Assembly: GCA_937899935.1 (NCBI GenBank)
Contig: CALCOW010000451.1
Span: 1-14,845 of the forward strand
From: an uncultured Phycisphaerae bacterium
Lineage (GTDB): Bacteria > Planctomycetota > Phycisphaerae > Phycisphaerales > SM1A02
Reading direction: 5' to 3'
DNA: 14,845 nucleotides
Shown here: piece by piece, positions 8,195-13,848 of the stretch
Layout of the letters: each line of letters starts with the position of its first letter
Numbering within the stretch: position 1 is the stretch's first letter
Notes under the pieces: generated by a model
Told to the model about the DNA's origin: nothing
The model's database searches: none
Seen by the model: only the letters and a program-made list of their open reading frames with translations
Made by a program: the position numbers and the translations under genes

Positions 8195-8778
8195 GAGTTT
8201 ACTCCAATTCGATCAAGCCATGGTGCGAGACGTTCCATAGGCAATCCCATCACGGTGGTTGGATCACCATCGACATCAATTGGCCAGCCGGCCGCCTGTC
8301 GCTCTGACAGGTTATAAGCGCCAGCTTTGCCTTGCCAGGCATCGGTTTGAACATAGTGCTCAATTACCTCTTGACTGATAGGACCTATGTTGACGCGGGA
8401 ACTATCGAAAAAGAACTGGCGTGAAAAATGATTGTGACTCAGTAAACATACGCCGGTGACCGTCTGATGAACATTCCCCTGTAAATGATTAATCATGCCA
8501 TAGGCTTCGGCGCGGTCCTTGGGTTGGCCAATGCATTTTCCATTCAACACGCACAACGTGTCAGCGCCCAAGACAACAATGTCTTTCTGTTTGGTCATTT
8601 GACCAATAGTGCTCCAAGCTTTGATGTAGGCAAGCGAAAGGACCCAAGCTTCGGGGCCCACCCGTCCTTGCACTAATAACTGTTCATCAATCGGCGATGG
8701 TGTCACGCAAGGTTCATAACCTGCCTCGCGCAGCAATAACTGTCTCCGTGGCGAACGGCTGGCCAGCACCAACTTCAT
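8191..8778 (-). CDS. maf: Maf family nucleoside triphosphate pyrophosphatase
   Basis: Maf proteins hydrolyse non-canonical or selected nucleoside triphosphates (dTTP/UTP/CTP or modified bases, depending on subfamily) to monophosphates; many are annotated as septum-formation inhibitors. The 195-residue product is full length and has LASRSPRR (5-12), the conserved lysine in AYIKAW (Lys53), GADT (71-74), GQPKDRAEAY (84-93), TGV (108-110), KAGAYNLSER (151-160) and GDPTTVMGLP (171-180). The position after KAGAY reads NLSER rather than the IQG found in many YhdE-type members, so the substrate is uncertain. GGAG lies 8 bases before the ATG, and the start overlaps the upstream glycosyltransferase stop as ATGA. 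Confidence 0.93.
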   Translation of the reverse strand: MKLVLASRSPRRQLLLREAGYEPCVTPSPIDEQLLVQGRVGPEAWVLSLAYIKAWSTIGQMTKQKDIVVLGADTLCVLNGKCIGQPKDRAEAYGMINHLQGNVHQTVTGVCLLSHNHFSRQFFFDSSRVNIGPISQEVIEHYVQTDAWQGKAGAYNLSERQAAGWPIDVDGDPTTVMGLPMERLAPWLDRIGVNS

Positions 8779-9878
8779 GCCTCATGCTCCATCGTTGGGG
8801 TGAGCGTTTTCGTGCTCGCCATCGCACCATGGCAGGCCTCAATAACCTCATCGGTTTGAATGCGCTTAATCCATGTCAGACCCGGTTCCAACGAACGATA
8901 ATTGACTTTTTTGAACGCCTGTTTTTCAACATGCTGAAGCACCGAAGAAAGATGGCCAAATGGCCCAACTTTGGCTGGATCTGTTGGCCCAAAGAGAGCC
9001 ACAATGGGTCGCTCCAGACCTACGGCCATATGGAGGGGCGCTGAATCATTGGCCACAACCAAGTTTGAAGATTCAATCACCGCCATGGTTTGGCCCACCG
9101 AAAAGCTACCGCAGCAATTATGTAAGCGTGTCGCGCCCAGATTGGCCGAAACCAGTTGGTCTGTCTGAGATTCTTCTCCCGGCGCACCAATCACAATGAC
9201 GTGCTTGGCATCAACACCGCTCGATTCTGCCGCCAGCGCCTTAGCGACCTGTAACCATCGATCAGTCGGCCAACGTTTACTTGGCCAGCGCGAAGTAGGA
9301 GCCAGCACAACATAAGGGTCTCCGCCAATACCGATTTCTTCGCGATATCCGCTCCACCATTGGGCATCCTTACTTGCTACGTAAAGTTTCATTTCATGGA
9401 CAATTGGTACGTCAATGGTATCCAGCACTGCAAGCATTCGGTCAACTGTATGTACGCAGTGGCTCGTATCGGTCCGCTTGTTATAACCCAGCCAAGCCGC
9501 CTCTCTTGCTTGCCGCGAGCCAACTCGAATTGGAGCGCGTGTGACCCACGTAAAAAACCCACTGCGCCCAAGACCCTGACAATCGATCACGAGATCATAT
9601 TTTGCTTTGCGAAGACTCTGTAGAAATCGCCACAGTGTTCTGGCTGTTTTGGGGCGATACCACCATGAGGCCAATTGTTTTCTGCCAAACAACACGCATC
9701 CGTCAACTGCCGGATGAGCGGCAATGGCATCCTGGAAGCCATCTTGTACCAGCCAGTCGATGTGCGCCTTGGGCCAATGCCTCTTAAGGCTTGCTGCGAC
9801 AGGCACCGTACGACAGACGTCGCCAAGGGCGCTAGGACGGATCATCAAGATTCGATCAGGGTCTATAGCGGAGAGCAT
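8775..9878 (-). CDS. Glycosyltransferase family 9 (LPS heptosyltransferase)
   Basis: GT9 enzymes move heptose from ADP-heptose to the LPS inner core at the cytoplasmic face of the inner membrane. With the start at 9878 the product is 367 residues and begins just before the family N-terminus IRPSALGDVCRTVP (13-26). It then shows DCQGLGRSG (99-107), the Rossmann-like C-domain opening APTSRWPSKRWP (193-204), GAPGEE (231-236) and the donor-binding NDSAPLHMAVGLERP (277-291) followed by FGPTDP (296-301). It could be WaaC- or WaaF-like; I cannot decide. An in-frame GTG at 9953 would add 25 residues of non-family sequence and an ATG at 9923 would add 15. Context supports the role: hldE, which makes the donor, lies in the same operon. 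It is the first gene and overlaps maf by 4 bases. Confidence 0.9.
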   Translation of the reverse strand: MLSAIDPDRILMIRPSALGDVCRTVPVAASLKRHWPKAHIDWLVQDGFQDAIAAHPAVDGCVLFGRKQLASWWYRPKTARTLWRFLQSLRKAKYDLVIDCQGLGRSGFFTWVTRAPIRVGSRQAREAAWLGYNKRTDTSHCVHTVDRMLAVLDTIDVPIVHEMKLYVASKDAQWWSGYREEIGIGGDPYVVLAPTSRWPSKRWPTDRWLQVAKALAAESSGVDAKHVIVIGAPGEESQTDQLVSANLGATRLHNCCGSFSVGQTMAVIESSNLVVANDSAPLHMAVGLERPIVALFGPTDPAKVGPFGHLSSVLQHVEKQAFKKVNYRSLEPGLTWIKRIQTDEVIEACHGAMASTKTLTPTMEHEA

Positions 9879-10012
9879 GGCAGCATTTGACTCCCGGTTC
9901 TGACCGATAAACCAGCATCTCATCCGTTGAGAAGTGGATTCCGGTATCTTCACGCACCTTGACGACGATCAGGTACGAAGAGTCTCATATGCTTATAGGT
10001 TAGATCATCCAT

Positions 10013-10028
10013 TGGAATTATGATTCCA
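10013..10028. promoter_or_regulatory. Inverted repeat, candidate operator
   Basis: TGGAAT (10013-10018) and ATTCCA (10023-10028) flank a 4-base spacer. The repeat abuts the candidate -10 box of the LPS operon and covers the expected transcription start. It lies between the divergent LPS operon and kinase gene, where a regulator could touch both. It is short, so chance is possible. Confidence 0.3.
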
Positions 10029-10055
10029 TTCTACCTTTAGACGTTTTCGAGCCAA
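10028..10055 (-). promoter_or_regulatory. Candidate sigma70-type promoter for the LPS operon
   Basis: On the reverse strand TTGGCT (10055-10050) is followed after 16 bases by TAGAAT (10033-10028), matching five of six -10 consensus positions and four of six -35 positions. Transcription would start near 10021 and read into the glycosyltransferase, maf, the membrane protein, lpxK and hldE. Confidence 0.4.
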
Positions 10056-10094
10056 TTCGTTGGTTCTCACGACCATTTCTCTCAGATTGAACCC

Positions 10095-11492
10095 ATGGCA
10101 CAAGACCAGCCTAAAAAAAGAGCTTCTTCTCACGCCGGCGACCTCGGAGCAGATCCACCTGAACCGCTTTCACTGGCAGATTCAGATGCGGCTCATCATC
10201 ATGCTCCACAGCCACCCTCGCCGGTGCCGACCCCACCAGCTGCAATACCCACGTCTGATGCAGCCACGACTGGCGGATTCGAAACGCTCATGGGCAAGCT
10301 TGTTGTATCCAGTGGACTGGCAACACCTGAAGAAGTGGAACAATGCAATGACCTCCTTAAAGCTGGTACCGACCAAGAGGGCGCCAGGACGCTTGCTGAT
10401 TTATTGGTCGAGCGGCATTACGTAACAGACCATCAACTTAATCGCCTACGCGATGACTTTGAGGCAAAGAAGTCTGGACAACGTATTCCGGGATACAGAA
10501 TTCAACGCAAGCTCGGCTCAGGGGCTATGGCGACTGTTTTTCTTGCCCATCAACTCAGTCTTGATCGACCGGTGGCCATTAAGGTGCTCCCAAAGAAATT
10601 CTCAGACAACGTCAAATTCATCGAACGTTTCTACAAAGAAGGTCGAGCCGCGGCCAAACTAAATCACCCAAACATTGTGGGGGCCTATGACGTTGGTCAT
10701 GCTGGAGAGCACCACTACTTCGTTATGGAATATGTCGATGGCGAGACGGTCTATGATGAAATCGTCGCCAAAAAGCGAATGGATGAGAAGACGGCCATTG
10801 ATTACATCAAGCAGGTTGCCAGGGCCCTGCAACACGCACACGATCAAGGCTTCATTCATAGAGATATCAAGCCGAAGAACATCATGCTCTCATCAAGTGG
10901 CGCTGTAAAACTCGCTGACTTAGGTTTAGCTCGCGCACTGACTGATATGGAGACTGCCAAGGCTGAGGCAGGACGAGCTTATGGCACCCCCTACTACATC
11001 AGTCCCGAGCAGATTCGTGGCGACATGAACTTGTCGCCAGCCACGGATATTTATGGGCTTGGCGCTACAACATTCCACATGCTGACAGGTCAGGTTCCCT
11101 TCCACGGGAAGAATCCCTCGGCGGTGATGCACCGGCACCTTAAGGACGATCTGGTACCACCGGATCATCTGAATCCAGCGATCAGTCCCGGTATGGCGCA
11201 GATCGTTGAGATGATGATGGAAAAACAACCAGGGAACCGCTACCAGTCGGCTGATGATCTACTCACCGATCTGGAGTTGGTCGGCAATGGCCAGCCACCA
11301 CACTTTGCACGACATGCGCTTGATCTTGCAACGGCTGGTGCGGCCGAAGCCAAGGTAGCCCCTAGCCCGCCAACCAAACCGCAAATAGTAAAAACCCAGG
11401 GAACATCCTTGAGCATGGCGGCCGTCATCGGCATTGCCGTGCTGGCCGCTGTCTTGAGCGGCATCTTAGTATTCGTTCTTACGCAGATCTAA
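10095..11492 (+). CDS. Membrane-anchored Ser/Thr protein kinase with GspE/MshE-like N-terminal segment
   Basis: A 465-residue Hanks-type kinase. Residues 1-60 are a Pro/His/Ala-rich, probably disordered leader. Residues 64-123 contain two related helical repeats (starting MGKLVVSSGLATPEEV and LADLLVERHYVTDHQL) that resemble the N-terminal domain of type II secretion/MshE ATPases. The kinase domain (about 134-395) has the glycine loop GSGAMATVF (141-149), the ATP lysine in AIK (Lys163), the alpha-C glutamate near 182, HRDIKPKN (255-262, Asp257), DLG in place of DFG (275-277), GTPYYISPE (297-305) and Asp318. Residues 400-438 form a linker and 440-462 a single membrane helix ending three residues from the C-terminus, so the kinase faces the cytoplasm with essentially no outside sensor domain. 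The ATG at 10095 has no good Shine-Dalgarno. It is divergent from the LPS operon. Confidence 0.93.
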   Translation: MAQDQPKKRASSHAGDLGADPPEPLSLADSDAAHHHAPQPPSPVPTPPAAIPTSDAATTGGFETLMGKLVVSSGLATPEEVEQCNDLLKAGTDQEGARTLADLLVERHYVTDHQLNRLRDDFEAKKSGQRIPGYRIQRKLGSGAMATVFLAHQLSLDRPVAIKVLPKKFSDNVKFIERFYKEGRAAAKLNHPNIVGAYDVGHAGEHHYFVMEYVDGETVYDEIVAKKRMDEKTAIDYIKQVARALQHAHDQGFIHRDIKPKNIMLSSSGAVKLADLGLARALTDMETAKAEAGRAYGTPYYISPEQIRGDMNLSPATDIYGLGATTFHMLTGQVPFHGKNPSAVMHRHLKDDLVPPDHLNPAISPGMAQIVEMMMEKQPGNRYQSADDLLTDLELVGNGQPPHFARHALDLATAGAAEAKVAPSPPTKPQIVKTQGTSLSMAAVIGIAVLAAVLSGILVFVLTQI

Positions 11493-11501
11493 ACCGGTTG
11501 A

Positions 11502-11981
11502 TCATTGGCCAGGCTGTGGAGCCAAGGCCATGACCTCGACCTCGACTGGTGTACCGAGCGGCAAGCTTGGTGCACCCACTGCTGCGCGAGCATGGCGACC
11601 AGCTTCACCAAAGACATCCATAAACAACTCACTTGCGCCATTGGCAACGGCTGGATGCTGCTCAAAGACACCATCACAGGCAACAAAGACCCCAACACGC
11701 ACAATCTGCTGAACGCGATTTAGATCACCGCCAACGGCGTGTGAAAGAACCGCTAGTGCGTTTAAAGCACACTGCCTGGCTGCGGCCTGGGCCTGCTCAA
11801 TGCTGACCTCATCAGGGACGCGGCCTTTCCAAGCCAAGGCCCCATCAACCATGGGTACCTGCCCACTAATAAAGACCAGATCATTGGCCCAAATAGCTGG
11901 TTTATACGCGGCTACGGGGCTAGGGGGCTGGGGTAGCACTATTTTTAGGGCCTCTAGTCGCGTGTGAGCCTGATGTGACAT
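11502..11981 (-). CDS. RidA/YjgF/UK114 family protein
   Basis: A 159-residue member of the RidA superfamily, whose best-known members deaminate reactive 2-aminoacrylate-type enamines; others have unknown roles. Visible family features are the N-terminal ISGQVP (38-43), the long helix around EQAQAAARQCALNAL (62-76), FEQHPAVANGAS (106-117) and HARAAVG (130-136), where Arg132 is at the position of the substrate carboxylate-binding arginine, followed by LPLGTPVEVEV. The extra length and the HPAVANGASELF segment suggest the RidA-like subgroup of about 150 residues rather than classic 128-residue RidA, so enamine deaminase activity is not assured. I used the ATG at 11981, with GGGAG about 11 bases upstream; a GTG at 11999 is less likely. 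It converges with the kinase gene, with 9 bases between the stops. Confidence 0.9.
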   Translation of the reverse strand: MSHQAHTRLEALKIVLPQPPSPVAAYKPAIWANDLVFISGQVPMVDGALAWKGRVPDEVSIEQAQAAARQCALNALAVLSHAVGGDLNRVQQIVRVGVFVACDGVFEQHPAVANGASELFMDVFGEAGRHARAAVGAPSLPLGTPVEVEVMALAPQPGQ

Positions 11982-12049
11982 ATAGCTGGAATCTCCCACT
12001 TAGAAACTGTTTTTAGGGGTCAAAATCGTGTTTTACTTGCGTCCATTGC

Positions 12050-12077
12050 TTGACCTGATCGTAAGGACTAGTACTCT
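12050..12077 (+). promoter_or_regulatory. Weak candidate promoter upstream of the structured region
   Basis: TTGACC (12050-12055), 16 bases, then TACTCT (12072-12077). The -35 is good (five of six positions) but the -10 matches only three of six, so this is tentative. It would start a transcript near 12084, just where the series of inverted repeats begins. Confidence 0.25.
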
Positions 12078-12119
12078 AAGAGTGTGGCCAGAGTAATTGT
12101 GCTTTGACACACTGAAAAG

Positions 12120-12151
12120 TTTGCTCTTCCAGTCCTGCTGGATGGGCCAAA
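12120..12151 (+). other. Long hairpin near the 5' end of the structured region
   Basis: Bases 12120-12132 pair with 12138-12151 around the 5-base loop TCCTG: twelve pairs including one G.U, with one T/T mismatch (12127/12143) and one bulged C (12148). Confidence 0.55.
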
Positions 12152-12425
12152 GACAACCTGGGACGAAGAGTCGCGGCACGACATAAATCCCCAAAAATCG
12201 CTTTTATTCGCCAACTTACTTGGCTTCCCAAAAATATATCCCGCCGCGACACGTCGACAACTCGAATGCAATGCGCGGTGAAGCTAGTCGCATCTGCCAC
12301 TCAATGAGGTTTTATTCACCTTTAAATTGAGTGTGCTGGGGCGCAAGTACTCACATCAGCTAATTGACGATTTGGTTTTGCTAGCATCATGCATGGCTGC
12401 CTGCCTTTATGAGGTTGGTGCCAAT

Positions 12426-12439
12426 CTCGGGAAACCGAG
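12426..12439 (+). other. GNRA-tetraloop hairpin
   Basis: CTCGG (12426-12430) and CCGAG (12435-12439) close a GAAA tetraloop, one of the most stable RNA loop types. It lies inside a longer-range perfect 8-bp pairing of CTAGCATC (12381-12388) with GATGCTAG (12446-12453), giving a closed domain. Confidence 0.45.
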
Positions 12440-12462
12440 TGTTTAGATGCTAGATTGTTCCT

Positions 12463-12499
12463 CTGGGAATCTCCTGAGTTTAGCTCTCAGAGATTCCAG
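12463..12499 (+). other. Long hairpin with two single-base bulges
   Basis: CTGG (12463-12466), AATCT (12468-12472) and CTGAG (12474-12478) pair in order with CCAG (12496-12499), AGATT (12491-12495) and CTCAG (12486-12490). The result is 14 Watson-Crick pairs with bulges at G12467 and C12473 and a 7-base loop. Confidence 0.55.
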
Positions 12500-12550
12500 C
12501 CAAGGGCTCCTAAAGGGGGGAGGCCTTATTTGGGTACCCTCGTGGATCCA

Positions 12551-12598
12551 CCTGACTGAGGCAAAAAAAGAGGGAAGGTCCGTCAGGATGCTGACCTT
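12551..12598 (+). other. Two mutually exclusive pairings, switch-like
   Basis: CCTGAC (12551-12556) can pair with GTCAGG (12582-12587), and AAGGTC (12575-12580) can pair with GACCTT (12593-12598). The two helices cross, so they form either a pseudoknot or alternative states. Confidence 0.35.
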
Positions 12599-12627
12599 GA
12601 GATCAGGCCATGGAGGGCGTTTGAATA

Positions 12628-12654
12628 CCGTTTTCTTGTCACAGACAGGAACGG
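12628..12654 (+). other. Long hairpin with triloop
   Basis: TTCTTGTC (12633-12640) pairs with GACAGGAA (12644-12651), including one G.U at 12636.12648, closed by the triloop ACA. After a two-base bulge, CCG (12628-12630) pairs with CGG (12652-12654). Confidence 0.55.
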
Positions 12655-12666
12655 CCTTAAGAAGAC

Positions 12667-12705
12667 ATGAGTTGTGCAGGCCAACGGCCAGCGGGCACAG
12701 TTCAT
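12667..12705 (+). other. Long hairpin with tandem G.U pairs
   Basis: ATGAGTTGTGC (12667-12677) pairs without interruption with GCACAGTTCAT (12695-12705): 11 pairs, two of them adjacent G.U wobbles. Inside, GGCC (12679-12682) can pair with GGCC (12686-12689). Confidence 0.55.
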
Positions 12706-12712
12706 ATGAGAC

Positions 12713-12789
12713 GGGTTGGCAAAGACTTGGACTAATCGCTCGTACCGAGCAACTTTTATAAAACAGCTTTCTATAAAGATTGCCAACTC
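12713..12789 (+). other. Three-way-junction-like element before the pilin ribosome binding site
   Basis: GGGTTGGCAA (12713-12722) pairs with TTGCCAACTC (12780-12789), ten pairs with one G.U. The closed domain contains two hairpins: GCTCG/CGAGC (12738-12742/12746-12750) and TTTATA/TATAAA (12755-12760/12772-12777). It ends 19 bases before the pilin Shine-Dalgarno. Confidence 0.55.
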
Positions 12790-12797
12790 AATTGAGA

Positions 12798-12813
12798 TCC
12801 TCACTGACAGGAG
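12798..12813 (+). promoter_or_regulatory. Shine-Dalgarno of the first pilin gene, within a small hairpin
   Basis: AGGAG (12809-12813) lies 10 bases before the ATG at 12824. Its first four bases can pair with TCCT (12798-12801) across a 7-base loop, which could partly hide the site. Four pairs alone are weak and would need support from the upstream junction. Confidence 0.45.
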
Positions 12814-12823
12814 ATGAATCTAT

Positions 12824-13771
12824 ATGAATCGCAGGAGAGGTTTTACACTTATCGAGATACTCGTTGTTGTTGCCATCATCGGGGTATTGATGTCGTTACT
12901 CCTTCCAGCACTTGCTCGAGCTCGTAAATCAGCACAGCTACTGCAAGATGGAAACGCCATGCGTGAAATGCACCGTAGTATGAAAATGCACGGCCAAGAC
13001 ACTGGCGATGGCTTACCTGTACCAGGCGAGATCGCCTGTAAAGGGATGGACTTTGATGGTGATGGCGTGGAAGATCAGTACGTCCCGTTTAAGGGACCAG
13101 AAAATCCACAACATAACAGCACTGACCACCTCGTCGCCCTCATGATTGCCATGGATTACTTTGACACCAAGCTGCCAGTCAGCGCCGTCGAAACATCCCC
13201 ACATGTTGAAGTCGATGATGATCACGTGCACGGCCGGTTCAACCCTGCCATAGAACAGTTCTGGGATGAAAGCTTCTCTTCTAACATCACTGGTTTAGGA
13301 CCATTTGGAAACAGCAATGTCTCGTTTGCGCACCAGCACATGACTGGCAAACGTAAGAAGGACCGTTGGGGTCGAGCAACCGTCGATTCAAACGTTGCCC
13401 AAATGTCTAGCCGTGGCACAGAGAAAGGCAATGTCCACCCGAATGAGGTCGACCCTGAAGCTTACGAGTCCTCCTACACACTCCAAATGCATGGCCAAGA
13501 AGACATGTGGCTAGGCGCCTTTGTGATGGCTGATAACTCAACCAGAAATTCAGAAGGCTTCTATATCAATGGTTGCGAGTTCCAACCTCGTGGTGGGTTC
13601 GCTGGCAAGCTGGACAATCAGTTCTTCAATGAAGATGATCACAGCAATGCCTATAACGTTTCGGAGACTTCTGCCGGCACCTGGACTGATTTAGATGCCC
13701 AAGGCGGTGATTCGTGGATGACTATTACAACTGTGTCTTATTCAAACCAGTCTTTCCCAATATGGGATTAA
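12824..13771 (+). CDS. Prepilin-type N-terminal cleavage/methylation domain protein (pseudopilin-like), copy 1
   Basis: A 315-residue exported protein with a classic type IV prepilin leader: a short basic leader, cleavage expected after Gly6 before Phe7 (RRRGFTLIE), glutamate at mature position 5, then a hydrophobic helix to about residue 30 ending in LLLPALARARKS. The prepilin peptidase would remove the leader and the helix would pack into a pilus or type II secretion pseudopilus. The C-terminal body (about 35-315) is hydrophilic and polar. It contains an acidic DFDGDGVEDQY stretch (76-86), resembling calcium-binding loops, and two cysteines. I do not recognise the body as DUF1559 or another named domain. 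The shared pattern HG..(D/E)..W.G and ADN(S/T) links it to the next gene. Translation starts behind AGGAG, after the long structured region. Confidence 0.9.
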   Translation: MNRRRGFTLIEILVVVAIIGVLMSLLLPALARARKSAQLLQDGNAMREMHRSMKMHGQDTGDGLPVPGEIACKGMDFDGDGVEDQYVPFKGPENPQHNSTDHLVALMIAMDYFDTKLPVSAVETSPHVEVDDDHVHGRFNPAIEQFWDESFSSNITGLGPFGNSNVSFAHQHMTGKRKKDRWGRATVDSNVAQMSSRGTEKGNVHPNEVDPEAYESSYTLQMHGQEDMWLGAFVMADNSTRNSEGFYINGCEFQPRGGFAGKLDNQFFNEDDHSNAYNVSETSAGTWTDLDAQGGDSWMTITTVSYSNQSFPIWD

Positions 13772-13824
13772 TAGTTGTTACACCAAGGAATCTAACACTG
13801 TCGCTCTCTACAGGAGCCAGTTTT

Positions 13825-13848
13825 ATGGATTGGAGACATTCAAAATGA
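13825..13848 (+). CDS. Seven-codon upstream ORF coupled to the second pilin gene
   Basis: An ATG at 13825 opens the peptide MDWRHSK, ending in TGA at 13846-13848. It has a strong Shine-Dalgarno, AGGAG (13812-13816), at an ideal 8-base spacing. Its stop overlaps the pilin start codon in the string ATGA. A ribosome ending here could restart on the pilin ATG at 13845. Nothing in the peptide suggests an attenuator (no codon runs). That the ORF is translated is inferred from signal quality and overlap, not from homology. Confidence 0.4.
   Translation: MDWRHSK

Larger units (their letters stand above)
12081..12812 (+). ncRNA. Candidate large structured RNA or long structured 5' leader
   Basis: This fills nearly all of the 842-base gap between the RidA gene and the first pilin gene and has no credible protein gene. 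It holds a series of helices: 12081-12086/12108-12113; 12120-12132/12138-12151; 12170-12177/12243-12250 enclosing 12210-12214/12220-12224; 12298-12305/12326-12333; 12381-12388/12446-12453 enclosing a GAAA-capped hairpin; 12463-12478/12486-12499; 12502-12510/12519-12527; 12628-12640/12644-12654; 12667-12677/12695-12705; 12713-12722/12780-12789. Non-Watson-Crick pairs inside the long helices are G.U when read on the + strand (12125.12145, 12636.12648, 12671.12701, 12672.12700, 12714.12788) and would be A.C on the other strand, which favours + transcription, although I searched that strand first. No convincing terminator is seen, so a free RNA and a pilin mRNA leader are both possible. The family is unrecognised and the boundaries are approximate. 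Confidence 0.5.

Noticed and set aside
12068..12300. Two overlapping reverse-strand ORFs of 67 and 74 codons
   Set aside because: Two frames are open at once, neither has a family resemblance or ribosome binding site, and both cross the 12120-12151 and 12170-12250 helices.
12532..12551. Adjacent perfect palindromes GGGTACCC and GTGGATCCAC
   Set aside because: Restriction-site-like palindromes of 8 and 10 bases with no loop cannot form RNA hairpins of this size by themselves, and no protein-binding family is recognised.
12569..12660. Resemblance to RNase P RNA conserved blocks (GAGGGAAGGTCCG at 12570 and GACAGGAACGGCCTTA at 12644)
   Set aside because: The blocks are only about 75 bases apart, whereas in RNase P RNA they are separated by well over 200, and the other conserved blocks are missing. 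A search with the RNase P covariance models would settle it.
12738..12757. Intrinsic terminator (GCTCG-TAC-CGAGC followed by AACTTTT)
   Set aside because: The stem has only five pairs, the T-run is four bases and starts late, and both fit better inside the larger 12713-12789 domain.
12447..12761. 104-codon + strand ORF inside the structured region
   Set aside because: No Shine-Dalgarno, no recognisable domain, and it runs through several perfect hairpins. The reading frame is probably open by chance.
12298..12824. c-di-GMP (GEMM) riboswitch before the pilin genes
   Set aside because: Attractive by context, but the conserved GEMM core sequences and the tetraloop-receptor arrangement are not visible.
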